NCBI RefSeq assembly: GCF_000382125.1 | Contig: NZ_KB907549.1 | Coordinates: forward strand, 398,965-462,964 | Direction: 5' to 3' | Origin: Eudoraea adriatica DSM 19308 | Lineage (GTDB): Bacteria > Bacteroidota > Bacteroidia > Flavobacteriales > Flavobacteriaceae | Length of the DNA stretch: 64,000 bases | Shown here: positions 9,243 through 16,748 of the stretch, one piece after another | Layout: each line of letters begins with the position of its first letter | Numbering within the stretch: position 1 is the stretch's first letter | Notes under the pieces: model-generated | Databases searched by the model: none | Told to the model about the DNA's origin: nothing | The model's input: the letters and a program-made list of their open reading frames with translations, nothing else | Program-made: the position numbers and the translations under genes

Positions 9243-10373
9243 CTATAGCCTCTTGTCCATTTGAAGTACCATCTTATCCTTCCATTTTGAAAAAGTCCCT
9301 GCGAAAATATGATTTCTGGCTTCCCTAACCAATCTCATATAAAAACCAAGGTTGTGAATTGTAGCTATTTGTTTACCCAAATATTCATTCGCTGCAAATA
9401 AATGACGTAAATATGCTTTGGTATATTCTTTATCAACGAAGGTAGTGCCTTCTTCATCAATCACGGAAAAATCATTTTCCCACTTTTTATTCTTTATATT
9501 AATAGTCCCATGCGCGGTAAACAGCATACCGTTCCTTGCATTTCTGGTAGGCATCACACAATCAAACATATCTATACCCAACGCAATGTTTTCCAAAATG
9601 TTTATTGGTGTTCCAACACCCATAAGGTAGCGTGGTTTATCTTTGGGCAAAATATTGCAAACAACTTCGGTCATGGCATACATTTCCTCGGCCGGTTCCC
9701 CAACAGAAAGTCCGCCAATGGCATTTCCTTCTGCCCCGGCATTTGCGATATACTCCGCAGACTGAATACGCAAATCCTTATATGTAGATCCCTGCACAAT
9801 AGGAAAAAAGGACTGAGAATAACCATATTTATAGGGTAACTTATCAAGGTGTTTTATGCACCGGTCTAACCATCGGTGGGTCATGTCCATAGACTTTTTT
9901 GCATAGTTATACTCACAAGGATAGGGTGTGCACTCATCAAAGGCCATAATGATATCAGCGCCTATTGCCCTCTGGATTTCCATAACATTTTCAGGGGTAA
10001 ACATATGTAAAGAACCATCAATATGAGATTTAAACTTTACACCTTCTTCTTTTATTTTCCTGTTAGCAGAAAGCGAATATACCTGGTACCCTCCGCTGTC
10101 TGTTAAAATATTCCTATCCCACCCCATAAACTTATGAATTCCGCCTGCCTGCTCCAGGATTGAAATTTTAGGCCTTAAAAATAAATGGTAGGTATTCCCC
10201 AGAATAATATCAGGGTCAATTTCATCCCGAAGTTCCCGCTGATGCACTCCTTTTACCGATGCCGCTGTTCCGACGGGCATAAATATTGGCGTCCTAATTG
10301 CACCATGGTCCGTTATTATTTCTCCTGCACGGGCCTGGGTTTCAGAATCTGTATGTTCTAATTTAAACTTCAA
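9243..10373 (-). CDS. tgt: tRNA-guanine transglycosylase (queuine synthesis), zinc-cysteine-less type
   Basis: Exchanges guanine 34 for preQ1 in tRNAs with GUN anticodons. The 376-residue protein has the catalytic segments LTDSGGYQVYSL and DMFDCVMPTRNARNG (nucleophile Asp) and the substrate loop GGLSVGEP. The start is a TTG at 10373: the only nearby ATG is out of frame and the family N-terminus (KFKLEHTDSETQARAG) begins right there. The CxCxxC zinc motif expected before the conserved YTKAYLRHL is absent; the three cysteine positions read Gly, Thr and Asp, while the later IHNL His is kept. It heads a three-gene operon with the LptF/G and EamA genes. Confidence 0.95.
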   Translation of the reverse strand: MKFKLEHTDSETQARAGEIITDHGAIRTPIFMPVGTAASVKGVHQRELRDEIDPDIILGNTYHLFLRPKISILEQAGGIHKFMGWDRNILTDSGGYQVYSLSANRKIKEEGVKFKSHIDGSLHMFTPENVMEIQRAIGADIIMAFDECTPYPCEYNYAKKSMDMTHRWLDRCIKHLDKLPYKYGYSQSFFPIVQGSTYKDLRIQSAEYIANAGAEGNAIGGLSVGEPAEEMYAMTEVVCNILPKDKPRYLMGVGTPINILENIALGIDMFDCVMPTRNARNGMLFTAHGTINIKNKKWENDFSVIDEEGTTFVDKEYTKAYLRHLFAANEYLGKQIATIHNLGFYMRLVREARNHIFAGTFSKWKDKMVLQMDKRL

Positions 10374-10480
10374 AGCGAGATTTCATTGGCAAATATACTC
10401 AACTGACATGCATAAATTACTTAACAAAAAAATAAAGTTCTTCCACAGCTTCTAACGTTAATAAAATATAATAACTACTC

Positions 10481-10511
10481 TTGTAAAGGCAAAACTTTGC
10501 CAGTACATTTG
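10481..10511 (+). promoter_or_regulatory. Bacteroidota-type promoter for transketolase genes
   Basis: A TTG (10481-10483) is followed after 20 nt by TACATTTG (10504-10511), matching the TTG-N17-20-TAnnTTTG pattern of Bacteroidota housekeeping promoters. The start codon is 23 nt further on. Confidence 0.6.
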
Positions 10512-10533
10512 ACGCTGATAAAACCAATATAAA

Positions 10534-11379
10534 ATGTCAGAAATAAAGGAATTAGAAGACCTCGTTTCGCAAGTCCGGCGAGACATTGTGCGCATGGTGC
10601 ACAAAGTAAATTCGGGCCACCCGGGAGGTTCCCTGGGATGTGCGGAATTTATGGTAGCATTGTATAATGAGATCATGGACTTAAAAGAAGGGTTTGATAT
10701 GGATGGAATAGGTGAAGATTTGTTCTTCTTATCAAATGGCCATATTTCCCCTCTTTTTTATAGTGTACTTGCCAGGCGCGGTTACTTTCCGGTTGAAGAA
10801 TTACAAACATTCAGGTTATTGAATTCCAGGCTGCAGGGTCACCCCGCTACGCATGAAGGATTGCCAGGGGTACGGATTGCCTCCGGTTCACTAGGCCAGG
10901 GAATGTCTGTTGCCATAGGAGCCGCATTGGCAAAAAAATTAAATAGCGATGATCATATCGTATATAGCCTCCATGGCGATGGCGAACTGCAGGAAGGCCA
11001 GAATTGGGAAGCAATAATGTATGCGGCAGGAAATAAGGTTGATAACCTCATAGCAACTATTGATCATAACGGGCAACAAATAGATGGCGCCACATCTGAT
11101 GTTTTACCTATGGGTGATTTAAAGAAAAAGTTTGAAGCTTTTGGCTGGGATACCATGGAAATTAAAAATGGAAATAACCTGGAGGAAGTTATCCATGGGC
11201 TCAAAGAAGCGAAGAAGAGAACTGGTTTAGGAAAACCGGTTTGTGTAATTATGGATACTGTAATGGGGCATGGTGTGGATTTTATGATGCACACACATGC
11301 ATGGCATGGCAAAGCTCCGAACGATGAGCAATTAGAAATAGCATTAAACCAGAATCCGGAAACACTCGGTGACTATTAA
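10534..11379 (+). CDS. Transketolase, N-terminal subunit
   Basis: Carries the thiamine-diphosphate pyrophosphate-binding half of transketolase, which moves two-carbon units in the pentose phosphate pathway. The 281-residue chain has NSGHPGGSLG near the start, the ThDP motif beginning HGDGELQEGQNWEA and ending DHNGQ, and a C-terminal MGHGVDFMMHTHAWHGKAP. It stops before the pyrimidine-binding half, which is encoded by the next gene 24 nt away. Split transketolase is common in Bacteroidota. Confidence 0.93.
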   Translation: MSEIKELEDLVSQVRRDIVRMVHKVNSGHPGGSLGCAEFMVALYNEIMDLKEGFDMDGIGEDLFFLSNGHISPLFYSVLARRGYFPVEELQTFRLLNSRLQGHPATHEGLPGVRIASGSLGQGMSVAIGAALAKKLNSDDHIVYSLHGDGELQEGQNWEAIMYAAGNKVDNLIATIDHNGQQIDGATSDVLPMGDLKKKFEAFGWDTMEIKNGNNLEEVIHGLKEAKKRTGLGKPVCVIMDTVMGHGVDFMMHTHAWHGKAPNDEQLEIALNQNPETLGDY

Positions 11380-11403
11380 TTCTCAAGACGAAAAACAGAT
11401 TCA

Positions 11404-12366
11404 ATGAAAAAATATACAGATCAAGGAAAGAAAGACACAAGAAGTGGTTACGGAGCGGGCATGACAGTACTTGGCCGCACAAATCCGAAAGTAGTGGCCT
11501 TGTGTGCGGATTTGGTAGGTTCGCTTAAAATTCAGGAATTTATAAATGAAAATCCGGAACGATTTTTCCAGGTCGGAATCGCCGAAGCGAATATGATGGG
11601 TATCGCAGCCGGACTTACCATTGGAGGATATATTCCTTTTACAGGGACTTTTGCCAACTTTTCTACTGGCAGGGTTTACGATCAAATCAGGCAGTCCATA
11701 GCCTATTCCCATAAGAATGTTAAGATATGTGCTTCACACGCCGGTATTACTCTTGGCGAAGACGGAGCTACCCACCAAATACTGGAGGACATTGGGCTAA
11801 TGAAAATGCTGCCTGGAATGACCGTTATCAATCCTTGTGATTTTAATCAAACGAAAGCCGCTACCATAGCAATCGCAGAGCACGAAGGACCGGTATATTT
11901 AAGATTTGGAAGACCTGCTGTGCCTAATTTTACACCTGCGGATCAAAATTTTGAGATTGGAAAAGCTCTGCTGCTCAATGAAGGAACTGATGTTACCATT
12001 GTGGCTACCGGACATTTAGTCTGGCAATCTTTGATTGCCGCTGAAAATTTAGAAAATCAGGGTATTTCGGCAGAGGTAATTAATATACATACTATTAAGC
12101 CATTAGATGAGGAAGCCATAATTAATTCTGTAAAAAAGACCGGTGCTATAGTAACTGCTGAAGAACACAATTATTTTGGTGGACTTGGAGAAAGTGTAGC
12201 GAGAACTTTAACCACCAGATATCCTGTGCCTCAGGAGTTTATTGCCACTCAGGACACCTTTGGTGAAAGCGGGACACCAGCTCAATTAATGGAAAAATAC
12301 GGTTTGAATGATAAAGCTATTGAAAGGGCCGTTTTCAAAGTAACAAAGAGAAAATCCGTATATTAG
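11404..12366 (+). CDS. Transketolase, C-terminal subunit
   Basis: The 320-residue partner supplies the pyrimidine-binding domain and the C-terminal regulatory domain of transketolase. It has DTRSGYGAGM at the start, QVGIAEANMMGIAAGLT with the conserved catalytic Glu, and HAGITLGEDGATHQILEDIG. It ends with a typical C-domain (TAEEHNYFGGLGESV). It is co-transcribed with the N-terminal subunit and is 22 nt from the next gene. Confidence 0.93.
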   Translation: MKKYTDQGKKDTRSGYGAGMTVLGRTNPKVVALCADLVGSLKIQEFINENPERFFQVGIAEANMMGIAAGLTIGGYIPFTGTFANFSTGRVYDQIRQSIAYSHKNVKICASHAGITLGEDGATHQILEDIGLMKMLPGMTVINPCDFNQTKAATIAIAEHEGPVYLRFGRPAVPNFTPADQNFEIGKALLLNEGTDVTIVATGHLVWQSLIAAENLENQGISAEVINIHTIKPLDEEAIINSVKKTGAIVTAEEHNYFGGLGESVARTLTTRYPVPQEFIATQDTFGESGTPAQLMEKYGLNDKAIERAVFKVTKRKSVY

Positions 12367-12387
12367 GACCTATAAATTGAACACACT

Positions 12388-12972
12388 ATGAAACACTTAA
12401 TATTTTTGGGGCTCCTGCTTCTCGGATGTTTCTCCTATGCCCAAAGTGGCGGTTCCGGATTTGGGCTTAGGGCCGGAGTGAATTACACAAATACTGGGAA
12501 AATAAGCGTCGATGATATAACTACCCTGCAGCCGGATGGAAAATTAGGGTATCATGTCGGGATCTGGGGTCGCCTGGGCGACAGGGCTTATATGCGGCCG
12601 GAACTCGTCTTCACCCAAATCAATTCTTCCTATAGCGGTGAAGGATTTGACGAAGATTTCAAGATGCAAAAACTGGATCTTCCGATTCTGTTCGGTCACA
12701 AGTTTCTGGGAATTTTTCACGGCTTTATCGGTCCGGCCTTTCAATATGTGCTTAAGACAGATTTAAAAGATATCGAACTCAGCGATGTCGAAAATGAATT
12801 TACAGTTGGATTCCAGATCGGAGGTGGCGTGAACTTTGGGAAAATCGGTATTGACCTGAGGTATGAAACGGGTTTCAGCCCCAACTACATAGACCTGATC
12901 GGGGATGTCGAAGGAGTTCGTCTGGACACCCGACCCACCCAGTTGATACTCGGGCTATCCTATAAATTTTGA
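12388..12972 (+). CDS. Small outer-membrane beta-barrel protein (PorT-like family)
   Basis: A 194-residue protein with a signal peptide (MKHLIFLGLLLLGCFSYAQS). A string of alternating amphipathic strands follows (GFGLRAGVNYTNTG, YHVGIWGRLGDRAYMRPEL, VGFQIGGGVNFGKIGIDLRYE), ending in an aromatic LSYKF. This is the outer-membrane beta-barrel family often annotated as porin family or PorT. The role is unknown. It follows the transketolase pair by 21 nt and probably shares its transcript. Its codons look more GC-rich than those of neighbouring genes. Confidence 0.75.
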   Translation: MKHLIFLGLLLLGCFSYAQSGGSGFGLRAGVNYTNTGKISVDDITTLQPDGKLGYHVGIWGRLGDRAYMRPELVFTQINSSYSGEGFDEDFKMQKLDLPILFGHKFLGIFHGFIGPAFQYVLKTDLKDIELSDVENEFTVGFQIGGGVNFGKIGIDLRYETGFSPNYIDLIGDVEGVRLDTRPTQLILGLSYKF

Positions 12973-13089
12973 GGTAATTGTAGGCGGTCCTGAGCTTTCA
13001 GACCGATATATCTGAAGAAGTTTCCGCGCGGACAGATCAGGTTATCTTTAGCTTATCTTTCAAATTCTAGCTAATTCTTTTACATAATA

Positions 13090-13117
13090 AAAAAGCCCGC
13101 AAAGATGCGGGCTTTTT
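13090..13117. terminator. Bidirectional terminator
   Basis: A perfect 12-bp stem (AAAAAGCCCGCA / TGCGGGCTTTTT) with a 4-nt loop and T runs on both strands. It serves the barrel gene on the plus strand and the FKBP gene on the minus strand. Confidence 0.93.
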
Positions 13118-13137
13118 AGTTAATACTATTCTTTCAA

Positions 13138-14091
13138 TTAGCTATCCGCATCCAGATAATCGGGGGTTCCATCTCCATCAGAATCCGGAAATGTAATATT
13201 TCCTTCATTGTCTATCACAATTTCATCCCTGGTAAGCGTGCCATCCTGATCGTCATCCCGATCCAGGTGATTTGGCAGGAACCCAAATCCAGAGGAAAGT
13301 TCAATACTTTGATCCGTATTATCATCAGACAGAATACCATTGTTGTTCAGGTCTTCCATTATGGAGGGAATTCCATCATTGTCGTAATCAGTAGCCTCTT
13401 CAAACAAGCCAGTATTTACCTGAAAAACCAATACGTCATAAAGTGAGATGCCACCGCTTAATGGAGGGTTATTATAATACGCCAATCCGGAAGGGAGAAA
13501 CATCATTCCTATACCACTTCCTGTAATTTCGGCGGTACCATCAGGATTAGAAATCACCTCGGTACCAACCTTAAAATTTGAAATGCCCGCACCATAGCCT
13601 CTAAGAAAAAATGGCAGGTACTGCCAGGTATAGGTAACATTGCTGTCAAATACGTCCCCGGAAAGCAACTGACCTTCATATTTTACCAAGGTTGAATCTG
13701 CAATCGTTGGGCTTCCGCCTGTTCCCTCGCGGGCTTCAAAATAATATAGCGTGTGATCAACGACTACATCGTCTTCTAAATTAAAAGTTGCAGAGGAAAC
13801 CGGAATAGTCATTGTAGACACTTGTTCTGAAAGCGGAATTTTATCCTGGGTTTCACCGGCTATCGTATCCAAAACTATCTTAAAATTGAAATCCGCAGGC
13901 GGATTTTCAAATTCTTCATAGTTATAATAATGTGTATTTAAAAATTCTTTAATTTCAGCATTATTCTCTGCTTCCACCTCAGCAAGGGGCCTTGGAGGAA
14001 CAACCTCCACACCATTCGTACTATCATCATTATTACAGGCAGCCAGTATAAACAAGGCCGCAATAAAGAGCAGAACTCCTTTTTCTTTCAT
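13138..14091 (-). CDS. FKBP-type peptidyl-prolyl isomerase lipoprotein with calcium-type Asp repeats
   Basis: A 317-residue lipoprotein with lipobox ILAAC about 20 residues from the ATG at 14091; an upstream TTG at 14121 is unlikely. The middle (about 110-240) is FKBP-like, with STLVKYEGQLLSGDVFDSN and a glyceryl GIGMMFLPSGLAYYN segment typical of FKBPs. The C-terminal 80 residues carry several DxDxDG-like repeats (DYDNDGIPSIMED, DRDDDQDGTLTRDE, DSDGDGTPDYLD), resembling thrombospondin type-3 calcium-binding repeats. Related FKBP lipoproteins, for example GldI, help fold exported proteins in gliding flavobacteria. Whether this one does so is unknown. Confidence 0.8.
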   Translation of the reverse strand: MKEKGVLLFIAALFILAACNNDDSTNGVEVVPPRPLAEVEAENNAEIKEFLNTHYYNYEEFENPPADFNFKIVLDTIAGETQDKIPLSEQVSTMTIPVSSATFNLEDDVVVDHTLYYFEAREGTGGSPTIADSTLVKYEGQLLSGDVFDSNVTYTWQYLPFFLRGYGAGISNFKVGTEVISNPDGTAEITGSGIGMMFLPSGLAYYNNPPLSGGISLYDVLVFQVNTGLFEEATDYDNDGIPSIMEDLNNNGILSDDNTDQSIELSSGFGFLPNHLDRDDDQDGTLTRDEIVIDNEGNITFPDSDGDGTPDYLDADS

Positions 14092-14169
14092 AGATCTTCT
14101 TTTGAGGCTCGCAAGATACAATTTTCCACTATTTTTGTTTTAGTCGTTAACAAAGATTTTTATTAGTAA

Positions 14170-14541
14170 ATGCGTATAGATAAGTATTTATGGAGTATAC
14201 GTTATTATAAGACCCGTAATATGGCCTCAGAAGCTTGTAAAAAAGGGCACATTCGTATTAATGGAAATACAGCTAAACCATCAAGGGAAGTTTATAAAAT
14301 GGATGAAATTATAGTACGTAAAAATCAAATTAATTATGAACTCAACGTACTGGATATTCCCCCCGGAAGGGTTAGCGCCAAACTTGTGGATATTTATAGA
14401 AAGGACACCACGCCAAAGGAAGCATTTCAAAATACCGAACTATTGCGTTTAAGCAAAAACCTGTACAGGGAAAAAGGTCTTGGCAGACCAACTAAAAAGG
14501 AACGGCGAGACATAGACGATTATCTGGATGAATCTGAATAG
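14170..14541 (+). CDS. S4-domain RNA-binding protein (heat shock protein 15 family)
   Basis: A 123-residue member of the Hsp15/HslR family, which binds stalled 50S subunits carrying nascent chains. The S4 domain is at the N-terminus (MRIDKYLWSIRYYKTR, ACKKGHIRINGNTAKPSREV). The basic C-terminus has KGLGRPTKKERRDID, as in this family. The gene overlaps the following methyltransferase by 14 nt. Confidence 0.87.
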   Translation: MRIDKYLWSIRYYKTRNMASEACKKGHIRINGNTAKPSREVYKMDEIIVRKNQINYELNVLDIPPGRVSAKLVDIYRKDTTPKEAFQNTELLRLSKNLYREKGLGRPTKKERRDIDDYLDESE

Positions 14542-15109
14542 AGACTATTGGGAAGAGCGGTATGCCGCGAATAATCTGGGTTGGGATATTGGTACAATAT
14601 CTACTCCCTTAAAGGATTATATTGATCAACTTGAAAATAAAAACCTTAAAATATTGATTCCGGGTGCCGGCAATGGCTATGAAGCAATTTATCTTCACAA
14701 AAGCGGATTTGCTGACGTTTATGTTCTGGACCTGGCAAGGCAACCTTTGGAAAAAATAAAAGCTGAAATTCCAGAAATAGAAAATAACCGTTTAATTCAG
14801 GGCGATTTTTTTGATCTTGAATTACAGGACTTCGACCTGATCCTGGAACAAACTTTCTTTTGTGCCCTGGATCCTAAGTTGCGGGAAGATTATGTCCTTA
14901 AAATGAATCAGCTACTAAGCCCGGGCGGTAAACTTGCCGGACTATTTTTTGATTTCCCGTTAACCCATAGTGGCCCCCCGTTTGGAGGCAGTTTTGAAGA
15001 ATACATCGGGTTATTTAATCCATTTTTCAAGATAAAAGTATTGGAGCGGGCAAACAACTCCATAGCGCCAAGAAAAGGTAAAGAACTGTTTTTTATCTTT
15101 GAAAAATAA
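14528..15109 (+). CDS. Thiopurine-methyltransferase-like SAM-dependent methyltransferase
   Basis: A 193-residue class I methyltransferase. It has the N-terminal DYWEERYAANNLGWDIG segment of the TPMT family, the SAM-binding ILIPGAGNGYEAIYL (motif I) and DFDLILEQTFFCALDP (motif IV region). The natural substrate of bacterial members is usually unknown (sulfur, selenium or halide methylation have been reported). It is translationally coupled to the S4 gene and 12 nt from the phosphoribosyltransferase gene. Confidence 0.8.
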   Translation: MNLNRDYWEERYAANNLGWDIGTISTPLKDYIDQLENKNLKILIPGAGNGYEAIYLHKSGFADVYVLDLARQPLEKIKAEIPEIENNRLIQGDFFDLELQDFDLILEQTFFCALDPKLREDYVLKMNQLLSPGGKLAGLFFDFPLTHSGPPFGGSFEEYIGLFNPFFKIKVLERANNSIAPRKGKELFFIFEK

Positions 15110-15121
15110 TTATGTGCCATT

Positions 15122-15622
15122 ATGCAAAATAAAATACTTTCCCACGTACAGATTCAACATAAGATAAGGAGGATTGCCTATCAGATTTATGAAACCAATG
15201 TGTCTGAGAAAAAAATTATACTTGCCGGAATTGTGGGGGGAGGTTTAAATTTTGCAAAAAAATTACAGGCCGTTCTGGAGGATATTACGACAGCAGAAAT
15301 TGTATTGTGTAAAGTAATGATGGACAAAAAGAATCCTATTAAAAGTGGGGTTACCATGTCTATTCCTGAGAGTGAATATATAAATAAATCGGTTGTTTTG
15401 GTAGATGACGTTCTTAAGACTGGCACTACCCTCATATATGGCGTGCACCATCTACTGAAAACGCCTCTAAAACAATTAAAAACGGCAGTTCTTGTAAACC
15501 GCAACCATAAAAAATATCCTGTAAAAGCCGATTTTAAAGGGATTTCGCTATCCACCTCCTTGCAGGAACATGTTCAGGTAGAGTTCAAGGCAAATAATTA
15601 TGCGGTTTACTTAGGGGAGTAA
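15122..15622 (+). CDS. Phosphoribosyltransferase-family protein (PyrR-like)
   Basis: A 166-residue type I PRTase fold with the PRPP-binding motif SVVLVDDVLKTGTT around residues 89-102. The order and length recall PyrR-type regulators/uracil PRTases, but the RNA-binding surface cannot be judged. Its last 12 nt overlap the convergent aroK gene. It ends the three-gene plus-strand unit with the S4 and methyltransferase genes. Confidence 0.75.
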   Translation: MQNKILSHVQIQHKIRRIAYQIYETNVSEKKIILAGIVGGGLNFAKKLQAVLEDITTAEIVLCKVMMDKKNPIKSGVTMSIPESEYINKSVVLVDDVLKTGTTLIYGVHHLLKTPLKQLKTAVLVNRNHKKYPVKADFKGISLSTSLQEHVQVEFKANNYAVYLGE

Positions 15623-16126
15623 AGTCAGTATTTCGTCTTTTACATCTTCAGGAAGCCTGTTATCTCCAAGGACCGTATAATTGGCGCGGGAATAAAAAAC
15701 TGCTCTTTCGAAAATGTGCTTCCCAATAAATTCAGGTAAATCTTCATCACCAAGATGCGCAATCAATGGTCTGTGTTCCTTCTCCTTATGAAGCCTTTCT
15801 GTCAGAGAAGTAATAGATAATTTCAGATAAAAAACAAGCGATGTTTTTTCTAGAATTGTATCCATGTTTATGCCGTAACAGGGTGTTCCACCTCCTACCG
15901 CTATTACCAGATTACGATCGTCCTCAAGTATTTCATTCAGTAATTCGCTTTCCTTTTTCCTGAAGTACAGTTCCCCTTTAGTTTCAAATATGTGGGCAAT
16001 CTTCTCATTCAACCTTGTCTCAATATAATCATCCAGATCTACGAATTCAACATTGATTTCCTCTGCGACCAACTTGCCTATTGTGGATTTACCACTACCC
16101 ATATATCCTATAAGGATGATCTTCAT
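15611..16126 (-). CDS. aroK: Shikimate kinase
   Basis: Phosphorylates shikimate at O3 in the aromatic amino-acid pathway. At 171 residues the length is normal. Walker A is GYMGSGKSTIG at residues 7-17. The shikimate-binding DLDDYIE and VAVGGGTPCYG motifs are present, and the lid has KEKEHRPL with the conserved Arg. It is a monocistronic minus-strand gene whose tail overlaps the PRTase gene. Confidence 0.95.
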   Translation of the reverse strand: MKIILIGYMGSGKSTIGKLVAEEINVEFVDLDDYIETRLNEKIAHIFETKGELYFRKKESELLNEILEDDRNLVIAVGGGTPCYGINMDTILEKTSLVFYLKLSITSLTERLHKEKEHRPLIAHLGDEDLPEFIGKHIFERAVFYSRANYTVLGDNRLPEDVKDEILTLLP

Positions 16127-16199
16127 TTTAATTATTTTGGTAAAAATGTATTAATTCTATAGGAATTCAAAGAAAACCTAAATTAATCTTTAAATGGAC

Positions 16200-16229
16200 T
16201 TGAAAAATTAATTAATGATAGTATATTTG
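16200..16229 (+). promoter_or_regulatory. Promoter of tRNA-Lys
   Basis: TTG (16200-16202), 19 nt, then TATATTTG (16222-16229): a full match to the Bacteroidota promoter pattern, about 50 nt before the tRNA. Confidence 0.65.
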
Positions 16230-16280
16230 CACCCGCTAATGCCGTTTTTTATTGTGCATTGGAATAATACTGAAATTTTT

Positions 16281-16353
16281 GACCTGGTAGCTCAGTTGGT
16301 AGAGCATCTCCCTTTTAAGGAGAGGGTCCTGGGTTCGAGCCCCAGCCAGGTCA
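16281..16353 (+). tRNA. tRNA-Lys (anticodon TTT)
   Basis: A 73-nt cloverleaf can be folded by eye. The acceptor GACCTGG pairs with CCAGGTC. The D stem is GCTC/GAGC, the anticodon stem TCTCC/GGAGA holds loop CTTTTAA (anticodon TTT), and the T arm is CTGGG-TTCGAGC-CCCAG. The discriminator is A and the next three bases happen to be CCA. A promoter lies upstream and a terminator at 16365. Confidence 0.97.
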
Positions 16354-16364
16354 CCAGAGAGAGC

Positions 16365-16392
16365 AAAAACCCGCCAATTTGGTGGGTTTTTT
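16365..16392 (+). terminator. Terminator of tRNA-Lys
   Basis: A 12-bp stem AAAAACCCGCCA / TGGTGGGTTTTT (one G-T pair) with a 3-nt loop and a T run, 12 nt after the tRNA. A very similar ACCCGCCA hairpin recurs at 21391. Confidence 0.85.
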
Positions 16393-16474
16393 ATTTTAGA
16401 GGAAATCCAAGCTCGCTTGGGTTTTCTGAAGAAATATAAAACAGCAAGCGCTAGCTTGCTTGGTTTTGTTCTTG

Positions 16475-16529
16475 GACCTTGGGGGCGCTGGGTCAGACGA
16501 CCAGCATGAGTCAACCCCAGCCAGGTCAC
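16475..16529 (+). repeat. tRNA-Lys 3'-end-like repeat, copy 1 (54-bp form)
   Basis: The last 15 bases (CCCCAGCCAGGTCAC, 16515-16529) are identical to the 3' end of tRNA-Lys at 16340-16354. The 54-nt unit begins with GACCTTG, which could pair with the terminal CCAGGTC except for one mismatch, like an acceptor stem. CTGGG...CCCAG could pair like a T stem but with a 23-nt loop. An equal-length relative lies at 19234. Confidence 0.6.
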
Positions 16530-16541
16530 AAAGTGATATGG

Positions 16542-16571
16542 AAATCCTGACAGCAACGTCAGGATTTTTTT
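16542..16571 (+). terminator. Terminator-like hairpin after repeat copy 1
   Basis: A perfect 10-bp stem AAATCCTGAC / GTCAGGATTT with loop AGCAAC and seven T. No gene precedes it, so it is probably a leftover of a lost transcription unit. Confidence 0.75.
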
Positions 16572-16636
16572 ATGAAATAAAATTGGGGCGAGAAGTTTAT
16601 GCCGATTTTGGTGCAAAAGCGCCTTACTAGGGTAAG

Positions 16637-16651
16637 CCCCAGCCACGTCAC
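16637..16651 (+). repeat. tRNA-Lys 3'-end-like repeat, copy 2
   Basis: CCCCAGCCACGTCAC matches the tRNA-Lys end in 14 of 15 positions. It lies 98 nt before the stop codon of the minus-strand gene at 16749. Confidence 0.55.
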
Positions 16652-16748
16652 TTTTAAACCACAAAGAATATAAAAAAACATCTAAATCGTTACTTTACAG
16701 CATTTTTTATACTATTAATTGAATTATTTCGCTGTTCCTGTTTAGCCT

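Larger units (their letters stand above)
16393..16748 (+). other. Gene-free stretch after tRNA-Lys with hairpins and tRNA-end copies
   Basis: There is no credible gene here. It holds two short hairpins, 16407-16420 (CCAAG-CTCG-CTTGG) and 16443-16460 (AGCAAGC-GCTA-GCTTGCT), each followed by a T-rich stretch. A full terminator lies at 16542-16571. Two copies of the tRNA-Lys 3' end (16515 and 16637) are also present. It reads like accumulated scars at a tRNA integration hotspot. Confidence 0.6.

Noticed and set aside
16215-16664. Open frames on both strands across tRNA-Lys and its downstream repeats
   Set aside because: They read through the tRNA and terminator hairpins, have no start signal or family features, and arise from the tRNA-like repeats.
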